Positions 13,605 through 25,948 of a DNA stretch of 64,000 nt are shown one piece after another; the first letter of the stretch is position 1; each line of letters starts with the position of its first letter. A program made the translations under genes and the position numbers. This DNA comes from Cercis canadensis (lineage: Eukaryota; Streptophyta; Magnoliopsida; Fabales; Fabaceae), in assembly GCA_003255065.1 (NCBI GenBank), contig QAOA01005271.1, positions 2,469,014 to 2,533,013 on the forward strand. The letters are read 5' to 3'. The notes under the pieces are model-generated. The model did not search any database. It saw only the letters and a program-made list of their open reading frames with translations, and had not been told where the DNA came from.

Positions 13605-16600
13605 CATGTAAGCCTCATAACAAGTATCAAAGAGCAAAGTAGTCTTACGAGGTACAGTGTGTTAGAAACTTCCCCCATTCCTATACAAGAAAAATCTCCT
13701 ACAGCTGAGAGCTGGTGACAATGCTAGCTGAACCTTTTACTAAATTTGAGACAATTCTTTGGATCCCTACAACCTAGATAGTGCCATTAACTTCGCATTA
13801 GATCTGTTCAATCCATGAGCTCAGATGTATAGACAAGATATCTCCAATTTTTTGACATAATCACAATGGGAAAAGCTTGATTTAAAATCAACCACTTAGG
13901 CTTGGGGTCCTCTTAGAAGAGTTCCCAGTTAGTTCACAAAGACATGTATCATAATAGACCAAGAGACCAGTAAACATCATCTTCGCTCAAAATCAAGACC
14001 CAGAAAAAACATTGTTTTCATTTTAGCTTCTTGGCTTGATCTCTGTATTTTATTCTCTTCCAAACAATATTATTTGTTCAAACAACAGTCAGAAACCAAA
14101 CAAGGCTTGATCCTATTGCCCTCCATTCACATTGCATTCCAACAAAAGTCAACAGCCCAATATAAGACAAGGGGTCCAATCGGTAATGATCCAACTTAAC
14201 ACTCTGTTCCAGTGTTGCCTTGTCTGACTACCTCTTGGCGTTTCAACCATTTGGGGATAGTGTAAATTCCAACAATTGCGCTCTATCCACTTCAAACATT
14301 CAAAAGCTTTACTGAACCCTTTTGGGCTTAACCACTCTCTATAGTCCAATAAGGATTAGACAATATTAATTTCATTCTTGCTTATAAGTAAAGATGAATT
14401 ATAAATTATGAAATTTATTACTGCAATCTTCATTTTTTAACATGACATTTGAAAACTATCAATTCCACATTCTTATTTTCACCAACCATAACTGGCAGAT
14501 GGAATCTTATCAAGTGACACTTTGCCCTTATATGAACTAAAAGACAGTGCAGTCAGTTACCCGTCGTTTGATATTCTTAGTAATGTCCTTCTCAGACATG
14601 AATGGTAGTGTATATATTAAAACAATTACTTTATGCATATTTGAGAAGAGATCCTTACTAAATATAAATGTTACAATCTGTCAGGACATAGAAATTGCTT
14701 GAATACAGAAAGTGAATATTTCATCTAGTCCAAGTTGCTGATATCTTTGTTGATACAAATATTTTGTATATGTCATGCAACTAAAATACAATTTCATGTG
14801 AAACTGAAGAACTAGCATTAACATATCTAGCCATTTTACTAAACTTCAGCAAAAAGAAAGAAATAAATATCATGAAATCCACTTACATCCCAGCAGTTTT
14901 AGCTGCAAGAACTCCTAAAGGCGCATCTTCAAACACAAGAGTTTTACTTGGATCTACTGGTCCACCCTGTTGACCATCAATTTTCCATGAACTTTAATAT
15001 CATTATAACTTCTTCCAAATTTAACAAATCAACTCGGAAACAAAAATATCATACATGATTTCAAATTCAACATATATATCAATTTAAAAACAAAACAATG
15101 AATAAAATGAACCCAATGGCAAATTCAAATGAGGAAAAGAAAAGGCATGCCTAATCCTGCAACTGGCAGATAATTGATCAGCAATGAAGTGCATAATATT
15201 CATACAATGGGTATACCTCAAATCTCTTGGCTGCTGCAAGAAATACATCTGGTGATGGTTTGCCTTGTTTAACTTCTGGATCATCACCAAGAACATGATG
15301 ATGCATCAAAGAAAATATTTCACCATGTCCTTGTGTTTTCAACTCAAAATGTCGCCTGTGAGAACTGTGGAAGGGTATATTAATAAAACTGCATCAAAAA
15401 TTCTTTAAATCTTACAGCACCAAATATAAACATATAAGAAGCTGAAGACCAATAAAATGACGAAGTGAAATAAATATATTTTTCTGCACCCAAAGAGAAA
15501 AAGAAAAGAAAAAAGGTAAAGAATATCAACGCATGAGAGAAAATATACCCAGTTGCCAAGGCCATTGGTATTCCCTTTGCATGTAGGTGCCTTATTAAAC
15601 GGCTAACCCCTGTGGTAGATGATAAAATTACAGAATGACATGATTATATGAACACGAGGACAGTACATGACATATAAATGGTACACTAAAACATTTAGAG
15701 CTACCTAAGTTAATTGTATCTAAAAGATAATATCCAATGTCCTCCCTTTCAGGTACATGATATATGAAAGAATGGTCTCTCAAAAACAACCAATTACATT
15801 GGTGGTGATGTCCAAAATGAAAAAATATCTATGCATATGCCCTTGCCATATCATGTACTAATATTAAAGCTTTCAATTTGCCATTGTCGTATAATATCGT
15901 TTCATGTCTGACATGTCAGTTCTGGATTCCTCAGTTAATAGCATTCTGTAATCTGTATGTTAATTTAATAATGGTCTCCATTATTTCATACCTGGCATGA
16001 GCTCACTTGTTGGAAACAATTTCTGCAGCATTTCCTCTCTTTCAACTAGAAATTGCTCAGCAGTAAGAGAATCACTAATTCCAGTCTCTTCAACAAAGAT
16101 CCTAGCAGACTCTATAGCTTTCTTTCCCATCATCTTCGACTTAAGGGACCAATCAAAGGTCTTATTATATCTAGCAAGTATAAGTTCCTGAACTTCAGTA
16201 TAGAACTTCTCTGTGTCTGCAAAAGAAGCACGGCTTCATCAAATTCTTATATCATCCCAGGCCTACAGCATAAATTATTAGTCTACAAAACTATCATAAA
16301 GTAAATATAATTGTTATTAAACATAGAGCAAAGAGTATCTTGGAAAAGTTATCAGCCACCATATTCCAAACCCAAACCCAAATACTGCAATGAAGGTCCA
16401 GTCAGAAGAACAGAATCGAAAACAGCCCGGAGAAGTGTGTTCGTAGACAGGCAACTTCTCGGTGATGAGATAGGAAACAATACAAAGAGTTAAAATTGAC
16501 CCAAAACTTGGCTAGCCTCGTAGGTGTTTATGAACATTCACCCAGACTATCTGGTTCTATCCTGAAAAACAGAAAAATGGATATGTATCTTGGTTTGCAA

Positions 16601-17017
16601 ACTGATGATAAGGAATGCAGGATATGTATCAATAACTATATACACTATGAAGGTAAAGAAGGACTAGTTGCTCAAATCCTGAAAGCTTAAGCTAAATTAC
16701 TGGGAGGAGAGGTAATGCAAAACATTTTGGGCAGTTTAAGGAGGGCTGTTCGGTTCTTTTACATATTACACACAATCAATGTCTTTAGGACTTCAGTATC
16801 AAACCTTAATAACTGAAATTAAGTAATGATTTGGTAACTTAAGTACGAAATTACAAATTCACAATGCAGAAATTTATTATCAATTAAGGGGAACATGAAG
16901 AAATACAAAATAGGATTAGTTTAAAGATGAATTACCAAGCAAAAGGCCGTCCATATCGAAGATGACATGAGTGATGGGTCCTCTGGTTGAGAAGGGTGCG
17001 GAAGAGGGATTGGCCAT
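13007..17017 (-). CDS. GPP2: HAD-family phosphatase, GPP/GS1 type (glycerol-3-phosphatase-like), 6 exons
   Basis: Haloacid-dehalogenase-type phosphatase of the plant GPP/GS1 group, reported to act on glycerol-3-phosphate and related phosphate esters. Coding exons on the minus strand are 16936-17017, 15992-16216, 15549-15609, 15217-15364, 14887-14966 and 13007-13139. All junctions are GT-AG and in frame, giving 242 residues, close to the Arabidopsis length. HAD motif I is FDMDGLLLD (nucleophile Asp21, acid/base Asp23), motif II is in MALATGS, and motifs III-IV run through GKPSPDVF and [10 protein letters not shown]. An in-frame TAG in the leader rules out a longer N-terminus in this frame, so no transit peptide is seen. 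A 70-codon upstream ORF overlaps the start (see findings). Intron 5 contains an 85-nt poly(A) run. The substrate is inferred from the family; other sugar phosphates are possible. Confidence 0.92.
13519..13603 (+). repeat. Poly(A) homopolymer of about 85 nt inside GPP intron 5
   Basis: Uninterrupted run of A, directly visible. No target-site duplication or element body is clear next to it, so it may be a retroelement tail, simple slippage or a sequencing artefact. Confidence 0.9.
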
Positions 17018-17147
17018 TGTGAACTGGCTTTTTAGCGTCTATGCAGAGATATGGTGATCTGCACTGCAGCTGCTTATGGGACTGAGATTTTGTTGGTGCC
17101 CACTGTCTAAGCGCGGAAGAAGGAGGAGCACTATAGATTCCAAACAT
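16936..17147 (-). promoter_or_regulatory. Upstream ORF overlapping the GPP start codon
   Basis: An ATG at 17145-17147 opens a reading frame that runs past the GPP ATG (17015-17017) in another frame. After splicing of intron 1 its stop TGA is made of TG from the end of exon 1 and A from the start of exon 2, so the uORF is 70 codons. The uATG context (G at -3, T at +4) is weaker than that of the main ATG (A at -3, G at +4), so leaky scanning is plausible. It matters only if transcription starts upstream of 17147. Confidence 0.45.
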
Positions 17148-17185
17148 TCCCTTTTACACTGTCACAGTCGTAGCATCGTCAAAAT

Positions 17186-17207
17186 TGGGCTCGGTGGGCT
17201 TGGCCCA
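17186..17207. promoter_or_regulatory. Site II cluster upstream of the GPP gene
   Basis: Three site II hexamers lie within 22 bp: TGGGCT at 17186-17191, TGGGCT at 17195-17200 and GGCCCA at 17202-17207. They sit 170-190 bp before the GPP start codon on the promoter side. This is a typical arrangement for TCP-regulated plant genes; the function here is inferred. Confidence 0.45.
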
Positions 17208-20200
17208 TTAAATTTTTAAGCCCGTATACGAATCGGGCTTTTAAACCCGATAATGTTTAATTCGGGCCCCGATTAATTACGCTGTCATTTGGTTAGTAGG
17301 TATGAAAGAATTTAGTAGTCCGGTAATTTGTATATAGGAAGTTAAAAATTAAAATAGGCTTGGCCATGGGAGTAGACTATAAAGTAAATGGAAATTCTAT
17401 TTATACCAAAAAAAAAAATGGAAATTCTATGATATCATATGAGTATATCATATTACATTAATATGTAAGTATACGTAATTTTTATATTTTATTTGATATA
17501 AATATAATTTATTTTATTTTTTTAAATAAACTTAAAAATAGTTGACTTGTATACATGTCATTGACATAATTATTCTCATGTAGTATGATATATAATATAA
17601 ATACTAGGGATGTAATCGGTCCGATTTACACCCTAAATTGACCATACCACCTTGGTTTGATTTTTTTAAATTTTGAAAGTAAAATCGAATCAAACCGAAC
17701 TAGTCCAATTTGTTTCGGTTCGATTCGGTCAATTTTACCAAAAAATATGCATAAGTCATTTTTTCAAATTTAAACAAGAAAAAAGCCAAAAATTGATGCT
17801 AACAGAGAGTTGAAAATCAAAGCTCACATAATCACATTACATGAGCTACTATAATTCTCAAAAAAATTGCAAAGCATATTAGCAAATCAACAAAGAAAAA
17901 ATACAAACTAAGTATCCCAAATGTAACAAAGCATATAAGCAAATCACTAATTAAATATCAAATGTAATAAGTTCTTCAAATTTTCAATGTTGATTAAACT
18001 TCTAAATTACAGCAATACTTCTAAAATTCTTCCAAATTACTTGTCATCCTCTATCATACCTCTCTCTTTTAGGCCTGCAACAAAGCCCCCAGCTACCCAA
18101 ATGATCTGTCATTTTTCTGCCATTCTTGAACAAAGGGAATCTCTCATAATCTTCTCAAAACTCTGAACAACCCCTAGCCATGAGACATGTTCCTTAGGAG
18201 TGATGCTGGTTAGAAGCCTAGCTATGAAAGCCTAGGTTATCTTTCTTTCTCCTCTTGTCTAATCTGATTTTTTTTTTTTTCTGAGGTCCAACACTATTCA
18301 GATCCATTTACTCAGTCAAATAAATTACCCCCAACTTCACAAACGCTAAACCCTCATCCTATATGTTTTTCCTTATTTCCATCAAATCCTAGACATAAGA
18401 GCTAATAACAGCACACTTGCTCATTTAGAGAGTGCTGAAGTACAAAGATCCTGCATCAGAAAGACAAAGAAAAGGCTACTTTACAACACAGCCATATTCT
18501 TTTTATTTACCTAACAAAATAAAGCCAAGCTATTATTTTCCTTGCAACTAAACTCTAGGACTGAAATAGGAAAATAAGAAACCTGTAGATGTATTAGTTT
18601 GTCAAATTTCAAGGAGAAATGCCGATATTTGACAAGATTTCTTGAAAGGAATTATATTTATCACTTCTTACTTGCCTTTGAAAATGAGAAGCATTCCACA
18701 ACTCTTAATTTAATGCTTACAAGACAAAAAAAAGCACACAAAGCCAACATTTAATGCTTACAACCATCTAGCTTGGATAAGCAGATTGGTGAAAAAAGCA
18801 TGCCAACATTTCATATATATAGAAAAGGCAGCATTTTCAGGAAAATAATCACTATGATTAAAACCCAAGTTTAAGAAATTTTGTCAATCACACAATTAAA
18901 TAAATTGATCTTTAATTTACTAAATTTATAATATAGACCAATTTGATAACATAAGTTTGTCAGATGCATGCTTATACAGTAAAGAACTTACTGATGATGC
19001 AAGCCTAATACAAGGTAAGAATTTCAATTTAGAATTTTCCAAATGATACAAGATAATATATGTTGTGTGTTGTAGGAAAGAAGCCTACATTAAAATGTTC
19101 CACGATTTCCTGAAGCTCTGTTTTCCAACTGGTAAGTGGTAACCTTCTTTCCTGTCAAAAAAAAACCCATATATAGAACATAAAAATGAATACAACAGTC
19201 TTTTCAAAAGTTTATAGATTTCTGATCCATTTGACAACTACCAAAACTATATTTGTTATTAAATAAATTAAATTACTGAACACCCAACACCCACCGCCCC
19301 CCCAAAAAACAAGAATTAAGAGTCATGNAAAAGAATTAAGAGTCACGATTATCAAAGAATTATGAACAACTTCGTCTAATAACTTTTAAACAGATAGAGA
19401 AAGGAATAGTATACATGACATAAGCTGCAAAATGATAAATAATGTAAATTTAATCCCCTTTGCATATGTATCCTATACATTAGAAGACAACCGAGCTCGA
19501 TGAACTCATAACAGATTCATTACAATTTTTAGTGCAATGAGAAATGCACAACAGCAAGTCATGGATTAGTATAGCATCGAAAATATTTAAAAAATCTCCT
19601 AAACTAAATTAAGGAAAAATAATGTTTTAAGGTGGTTTTGTTGAAATTTTGGTTTGTGTTTTTGTTTGGATTACGTAGAATCAGTCTTAAAGATTAATTA
19701 ACCCTTCACTAAACAGAAGTCAGTCTCTCCAATTCTTATGCATGCGTTAGAGGCGTTTTGGGGATGAGCATGAAGACAAGATAGAGTTTCTACGAAGCTC
19801 CGATACATCAACAAGGGTGTTGTACTGGTGTTCAATATGTATACATGTCGTATATGGACTCAATATGGTGGGATACGTCCTCCTACCGTTTCCGTCCAAT
19901 TTTTTTTCTTTTTAATTTTAAATACGCTTGAAAGATACTTCATCCCAAAAAAATCACAAAAAATAAAAATACTATCATTTTTTACCCCAAATCACTTACT
20001 TTAAAACACATGCTAAATCTTTTTAGACTTTTACACATTTTTATAATATATAATGAGAATAATTAATGTAAATTTAGTTAAGCCATACAAAATATAATAT
20101 TTCTCTCCATTCACATATTTTATGAGTATTATGTCAAATTTTATGCGTTAATATTCTTAAAATTTAAAATAAAATAGAAGACTTGGTCTTTTTTTAAAAA

Positions 20201-21608
20201 TAAAAAATAACTTACGAAACTTCAAGGAATTGCTTGGTAGTTGGTACCGTAGGGCACTGACTTCTTCTTACGGTTTTGTACTTTCCGTTATTTCATTGAT
20301 AATAACCGAATTTCATTAAATATCGATGCCTAATTTCTAATTACCCAATGAATCAATTACACCAGTACCCATTCAAATGCAACAGTTCATTCAACCAATA
20401 GATTGATGCCACGTGTGTGTGGTTAGTTATCGTTTTTTCGCTGCAAGTGACAACAAAGTCGCACCATAAATTGGGTGTAAAGTTGTTAAAATGGACTTAG
20501 CTTTATAGACTGGCCCAAATAATTCGTTATAAATGTGGGTTACACTTATTATAAAATTGTTTAGAATTGGGCTTTGTATGGCCAATACGGTTATGACTGA
20601 TTGGGCCATGCCAGCCCGATGGCCCAAATAATTTCTTTTGTTTTTTTTAAATAATTATTCATTGAAAACATAAACCCCAACAATTTCATTTTTTTTTATA
20701 GGAAACTACATTTAAAAGTGAAAAAGGATTTGAGATAATTTAAATTAAATTTTCTATTCTATGCAATTAAAAAAATTAGTTATAAAAAAAAATTATGTGT
20801 TGAATCACTTAATTATGCATTTTGTGACTTATAAAAATAAAGACTAAATTTTATGTCCAATAATATTATTTAAGTAAATTTAGACTTTTTAAATTTAATA
20901 AATTTTTAATTTTATTTCAAATATTTATTTTATTTGTATGTATATTTATTTTAATTCAATTAAATTCATTAACAATTTATCGCCAAAATTATTAAAACCA
21001 GAAAAAAAGCCCAAAGTCCGTTTAGTTTTTTGCCCAAATTTAAACATGTTCCAAACACTCTTCAAAGAATGGTTGATGTGTCAAAATTGATTGTGAATCA
21101 CCTTGGCCATTTTATCATATCTAAATTCCTTCAATTTATGGAGCAGCTTAGATTATATCATTATGTTTGAGAATTCTAAATGATTTCTTTTAGGGCGTTT
21201 TGCTGTTATTTTTCTGAAGGGATAGCCCAAAATCTTAGTTCATTTACCAATCGAAGTTACTCAATATCTATAATTAGCTCCAGCCCCCATAGGAGAAAGT
21301 TGTATGTGAAGAGAGAAAAAAAAAAAAACAAAAGAAGTGAAAGGGTGAGTATCATTCTCTTAGATAGCTATACTCTAAAAAAAAAATATAAAAAATTTCA
21401 CCTTTATTGTTAAGACAATTTTAGCTGCTGACGTTTATTGTTTATCTCAGGTTGGGCGCCTATATTTTCATTCGAATTCCAATGAAACCAAACGCGGTCT
21501 TCATAAATTTCCCCCCACTCGCGTTTCGCTCTTTAAGATGTGTTTTTCCACAGAGACACAATTCCCACCAAAAAGCGCCCACACTCAAAAAATTTAAAGT
21601 CCGCAATC
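17208..21608. other. Intergenic region between GPP and histone H4
   Basis: No gene recognised. From about 17607 the sequence TAGGGATGTAATCGGTCCG, followed by AACCGAA-type motifs to about 17740, resembles the left terminus of a hAT-like DNA element, but I found no matching right end. An 'n' at 19327 separates two copies of an ~18-bp string (AGAATTAAGAGTCA). The rest is AT-rich. Confidence 0.4.
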
Positions 21609-21611
21609 CGT

Positions 21612-21742
21612 ATCCGCAGCGCCCAAATTCTACCAATCAAAATCGTGGATTTTGAATCCAACGGTAGGGTTTTCAAATTATTAATTCACGCGGATAACGA
21701 CTTAATCCAACGGTCTAAGATCTATCCTTCTATCCTATATAG
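21612..21742 (+). promoter_or_regulatory. Histone H4 core promoter
   Basis: Upstream of H4 are a GCGGAT core on the minus strand (ATCCGC, 21612-21617), a CCAAT motif (21633-21637), CGCGGATA at about 21689-21696 (one base off the plant histone octamer CGCGGATC) and a TATA box TATATAG (21736-21742). The TATA box lies about 80 bp before the ATG, giving a short leader. This arrangement is typical of S-phase histone promoters in plants. Confidence 0.6.
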
Positions 21743-21787
21743 TTCTCAGATCTCCAACGCTAGGCTTTCATCTGTGCGCAAATTTGA

Positions 21788-22132
<345 letters not shown>

Positions 22133-23804
22133 ACAATTAGGGATTTGGGTTTCGATTCTCTTCGGGACTTTCTAATTAGGGTTTTCTAGAGCAACATTTC
22201 TTTTCTCTAGCCGTGTTAATATGAAGTAATACCCGTTGAATGTTGAATCTTGACAATGGTACTATTTTAGCTTTGTGTAATTGTTTTCATCTAGTATATA
22301 TAATCTCTGAATTGATTCTTGAAATTTTTTATGCTTTCAGTTAGCCAGTGTATTTAGAAAGACATGAATCTAACTATTTTCGGTATTTGATTTTTTATTT
22401 TAAAAGTAGAATTTTTAACTTGCTACAATTGTAATGGTGAATTATCGTTGTTTTCATATTGATATTAGTTGGCTGTTTCTGAATTTGGAAGGAGGTTTCT
22501 TATGTTGCTCATGTTGGGATGCGTTAAACGTATGGTTGTGTTTTTGGCATTCTGTCTTTTGAAGTGTGCTGATGTTTACAGATTAAATTGGTTTCTGTGC
22601 TTAATAGCTAGCAAGTAAGACTGGTTGGATGTATATTGTTTAAAGCATTGGAGTTATTTTGAGAGTGACATCAATCATTATTTTTGAGCTTCCCTGAAGG
22701 GTCAGAACAGAGCTGGTGTATGTGCTCTCTATCATCATTTATACCCAGTTTGAATGCTGTAGATGTATGATTGGGATGAGCATACCATTTTTCGAATCAA
22801 TGTTGCCATATTTGCTTCCATATTCGGGATTGTTGGTACAACACTGTTAGTATACACGTAATCCCCTTTGAGTGAACCACACAATGAAAGGATGATACTT
22901 TCTTGAGTTTGCTATCAGTTTTTCTGAAGTAATTAACTGTAGGGATCATGTAGTTCTAACATACGAAGCTGGTTAGCACAGCACGATCTCCAATTATCTG
23001 AATGAATCTAATCCAATAACACTACACCACTGGTGTCGCCGGTGTCATTCTCTTGCCCTTCTCTGCTCTTGCAATTGAGTTGGGCAAACAGCAAATATTG
23101 AAGACATGAGCCAAGAGTTGTATTAAAAATGTACTATTTAAGGGGAACAACTAGTAATTTGGCATCAACTGATGTTTCAGTTTTATAGTGACGATGGATG
23201 CTTGGTGGGTCAGATGAATTACTTGTAAGTTTCTCTGAGATAATTCAGCAAGTAAAGAATAAACTGCATTTGGTTAGAAAGTGAGCCATTACTAAAGAGT
23301 TGTTTGATCACATGTTTATAATGACTGGTACGTGAGGAGAGATGTCCCTATTCATTTTGTATAATACACATTGATAATGACTTAGTTGGGTTATTGCGTT
23401 AATATTCTTTACTTTGTTCAATACTTTGGTAAATGAGATTGAAGATATCTTAAAATGTTTTAGAAGGCCTATGACCGCGGACCTCTCGATGCCAATTTCA
23501 CTACAGTTTTACAATTACAATAACAACCATACCTTGGTGCAACGAGTAATATGCTGCCCGAAAATTATCAAATTAATTAAAAAGCAATGCACCGCTTAAT
23601 GATGTTATGTTTCAATTGTCATGTTTAGTAGAACTTTACTCCACCGCCGGCAACACTTTCCTTGTGCAGTTTCAGATTTGGGTGTTGGAGTTGGAATTTT
23701 GGACATGACTACGGACTACCTAGTACTTGTAGTGGTAACTTGCATAGTGTTAGTGTATCTCGTGGCTCTGCCCAAAAGCTACAAATCAATAAATGACTCT
23801 AACC
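22133..23804. other. Intergenic region after H4
   Basis: Contains the H4 3' UTR and then sequence in which I see no gene. Short ORFs (for example near 23414-23599 and 23621-23896) have no family resemblance, and the last one runs into the left end of the Mutator-like element. Confidence 0.5.
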
Positions 23805-24640
23805 AATGTTTTAAAAACCGAACCGGTAAACGAACCGTTCTGGCAAAAAATACTGGTCGGATCAATTGGACTGCTCGGTCAGACTGGTTGAATTGAAGTT
23901 TTTTCTAAACTTAAAGATTAACAAAAAATAAAACATAAAAATTAAATTATAAATCATTAAACTTAATTCATAAGTGAAAGTTTTAAATTTAAAGATTCAA
24001 ATAACTAAAAGTCAAAAGATATAAAAATCTAATCAATATACATCTAATTTAAAATGGTGATCTATAATAAAATTATATTATTTTAATAGCCAACATTTCT
24101 TATAAGTTCACATACTTTTAACATAATCAAGTTCACAATTTTTAAAATAAAAAAGTTAGATAATTAGAACATATAAAACATGTGTACAGTGTGATTATGT
24201 GTTATAATTTTTACATATTTAAAAATTTAATATTAAATAAATCTATTAAATATTTAATAAATAATTTTTGTGCAATAATAAATAGAAGTCTTGAGTTGTC
24301 ACAATGATTTGGATGAGAAAAAAATTAATTTCTTAAATAGTTTATTAATAAATATATTTATATGTAACATTATACCCAAGAGTTGATATGTCCTAGTACA
24401 TTTGAGGCAAAGGGGAGTGGATCAAATCCCCCTATGAGCAATTTTTTTTTCAAGTTAAGAATTTTGCAAGCCGTAAGATTTTTCAAAACTGGACCGATTC
24501 ACTCTGGTTCAGACAGTTCTCTCCGGTTTTATGTGGTTTAATCGCTACAGTGGTTTAGAGGTATGAACCGGACCGATTTTTCAAACAGACACCAATTGGA
24601 CTAGCGGACCCCCCGGTCCGATCCGGTTTTTAAAACACTC
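23805..24640. mobile_element. Non-autonomous Mutator-like element (836 bp) with 9-bp target-site duplication
   Basis: The nine bases ACTCTAACC occur at 23796-23804 and again at 24641-24649, directly flanking the element; a 9-bp duplication is characteristic of Mutator insertions. The ends are imperfect inverted repeats: the left end has TGTTTTAAAAACCG and the right end, read on the minus strand, has the same string followed by GATCGGACC. Further in, both ends carry AACCGGT/GGTCCG-type motifs. No transposase ORF is present and the interior is AT-rich, so it depends on an autonomous partner. The intact flanking duplication suggests a fairly recent insertion. A hAT element would give 8 bp, so Mutator-like is preferred. 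Confidence 0.7.
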
Positions 24641-25048
24641 ACTCTAACCATCAACCAACAGTAAGAAGTACCCAAATCCTAAGCCGAAAGTTGTTCAATT
24701 GGACCCTTGATTAATTTCTATTTTAATCTATAGAACCCTTCATTAATCCTTACCTGAAAATATCCTCCCTTTCGAACCTAGTGTATGGACAGTTAATGGA
24801 CTATTCTCTGTTTGGGTTTCTAGATGCCTTTCCCAATCGTCTTGTCTCTCTCTCTCTTTTTTTTGGTTGAATCTCTCTCTTTCTCTAGAAGCCATCAAAA
24901 GATAAAAAGCCCAAGAATAAATTTCGCTTTATATGTACTCCAAGCAAAAACTACTCTGATAGAAACTAATAATTCCTTCACACCCTCCCATGTTTTTCTC
25001 TCTCTGTTTTCTTCTGCATATAAATTATACTCTTCCCTCTCTAACATA

Positions 25049-25056
25049 TTATATAC
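25049..25056 (+). promoter_or_regulatory. Putative TATA box of the 25.1-kb gene
   Basis: TTATATAC follows a CT-rich tract and lies about 70 bp upstream of the ATG at 25121. This position makes the in-frame sequence further upstream promoter and leader rather than coding. Confidence 0.4.
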
Positions 25057-25120
25057 CACACTGTTAAAAACAATCCCTCTATATCTCTCTTTTTACTTCT
25101 TCTTCCCCTTTTCTCAAACT

Positions 25121-25948
25121 ATGGAAGATGATCATGCCCATCAAATTAACAAGCCGCAATACCCATCACAAGAAGCAGAGGATGAAGGAGGAGGAGGAGA
25201 AGAAGAAGAAGAAGAGGACGAGGCACTCTCCCTCTCTGACCTTCCACTCGACCAGAATGCAACCAAACACAGCAATTTCGATGACATGTCGTTTAAGCAA
25301 ATTCATCAGCCATCATCTGAGGCCACTGATTTCTTTGAGTTCTTTAGCGACTTCAGCTCCTCCGATATGCGCCCAGCAGACGACATAATTTTCTGCGGAA
25401 AACTCGTGCCGTTCAAAGACCAATCCCCTCCTACTGATCAAAATCAAACCCAAACAAACCCAATTAAACAAAAAGACAACAAACCACCCATTTATTATCG
25501 CCGAAGATCCGATTCTCTCTCCAAGTTACAATCCTCTGTAACGCGATCAAATAGTAGCAGTAGTTCCCGCCGCTTCATGATGAGGAGCAGCAGGTCTTTG
25601 GATTATCGGCGCCTCCACCGGAGTTCGAGCTCGGTGATTTCTCTGGCGCCGGAAATGGAACGGAATAATTCGGTGAAGAGCGTGGCAGTGTCGGATATGG
25701 CGGCAAAGAAGGCAACGAAGCCTCCTTGGTACACGTTGATGTTTGGGATTGGGATAATGAAGGTTCCCCCGGAGATGGAACTCAATGACATTAGAAATCG
25801 CCAAGTTCGTCGGAACCCGTCGACAACGATGTTTCCGGCGAATCGGAACTCTGGCAAGGGGTCCTGGAGAATACTAAAAGCGCTTAGTTGTAAGGATCAT
25901 ACAAGTGTTTCCGTAACGACGTCGTTTCCTCTGCCCCAGGCACATTGA
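25121..25948 (+). CDS. Plant-specific acidic/Ser-rich protein of unknown function
   Basis: Single-exon ORF of 275 residues. I do not recognise a named domain. Visible parts: an acidic N-terminus with a poly-Gly/Glu run (about residues 21-36) followed by EALSLSDLPL; a conserved-looking block DFFEFFSDFSSSDM then IIFCGKLVPFK (about 72-98); basic and Ser-rich segments with YYRRRSDSLSKL and SRRFMMRSSRSLDYRRL; and a C-terminal block KPPWYTLMFGIGIMKVPPEMELNDI. The layout (acidic leader, short motif, basic Ser-rich region) recalls small plant regulatory or membrane-associated proteins of the MAKR/DUF1645 kind, but this is only an impression. The frame stays open upstream to an ATG at 24824; I chose 25121 because a TATA box and CT-rich leader lie between. 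There is no signal peptide or membrane segment from the chosen start. Confidence 0.75.
   Translation: MEDDHAHQINKPQYPSQEAEDEGGGGEEEEEEDEALSLSDLPLDQNATKHSNFDDMSFKQIHQPSSEATDFFEFFSDFSSSDMRPADDIIFCGKLVPFKDQSPPTDQNQTQTNPIKQKDNKPPIYYRRRSDSLSKLQSSVTRSNSSSSSRRFMMRSSRSLDYRRLHRSSSSVISLAPEMERNNSVKSVAVSDMAAKKATKPPWYTLMFGIGIMKVPPEMELNDIRNRQVRRNPSTTMFPANRNSGKGSWRILKALSCKDHTSVSVTTSFPLPQAH

Noticed and set aside
13396-13637. Lys-rich and Phe-rich ORFs on the two strands near 13.5 kb
   Set aside because: They are translations of an 85-nt poly(A)/poly(T) run within a GPP intron.
14149-14349. 66-residue minus-strand ORF in GPP intron 5
   Set aside because: It may derive from an old transposable element, but no terminal structure or domain supports a call.
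17607-18240. Possible hAT element starting TAGGGATGTAATCGG
   Set aside because: No matching right terminus or 8-bp target duplication could be found, so it is only mentioned in the intergenic description.
24824-25120. In-frame 99-codon N-terminal extension of the 25.1-kb gene
   Set aside because: It is made of CT-rich leader-like sequence and contains a TATA box at 25049-25056, so it is read as promoter and 5' UTR.
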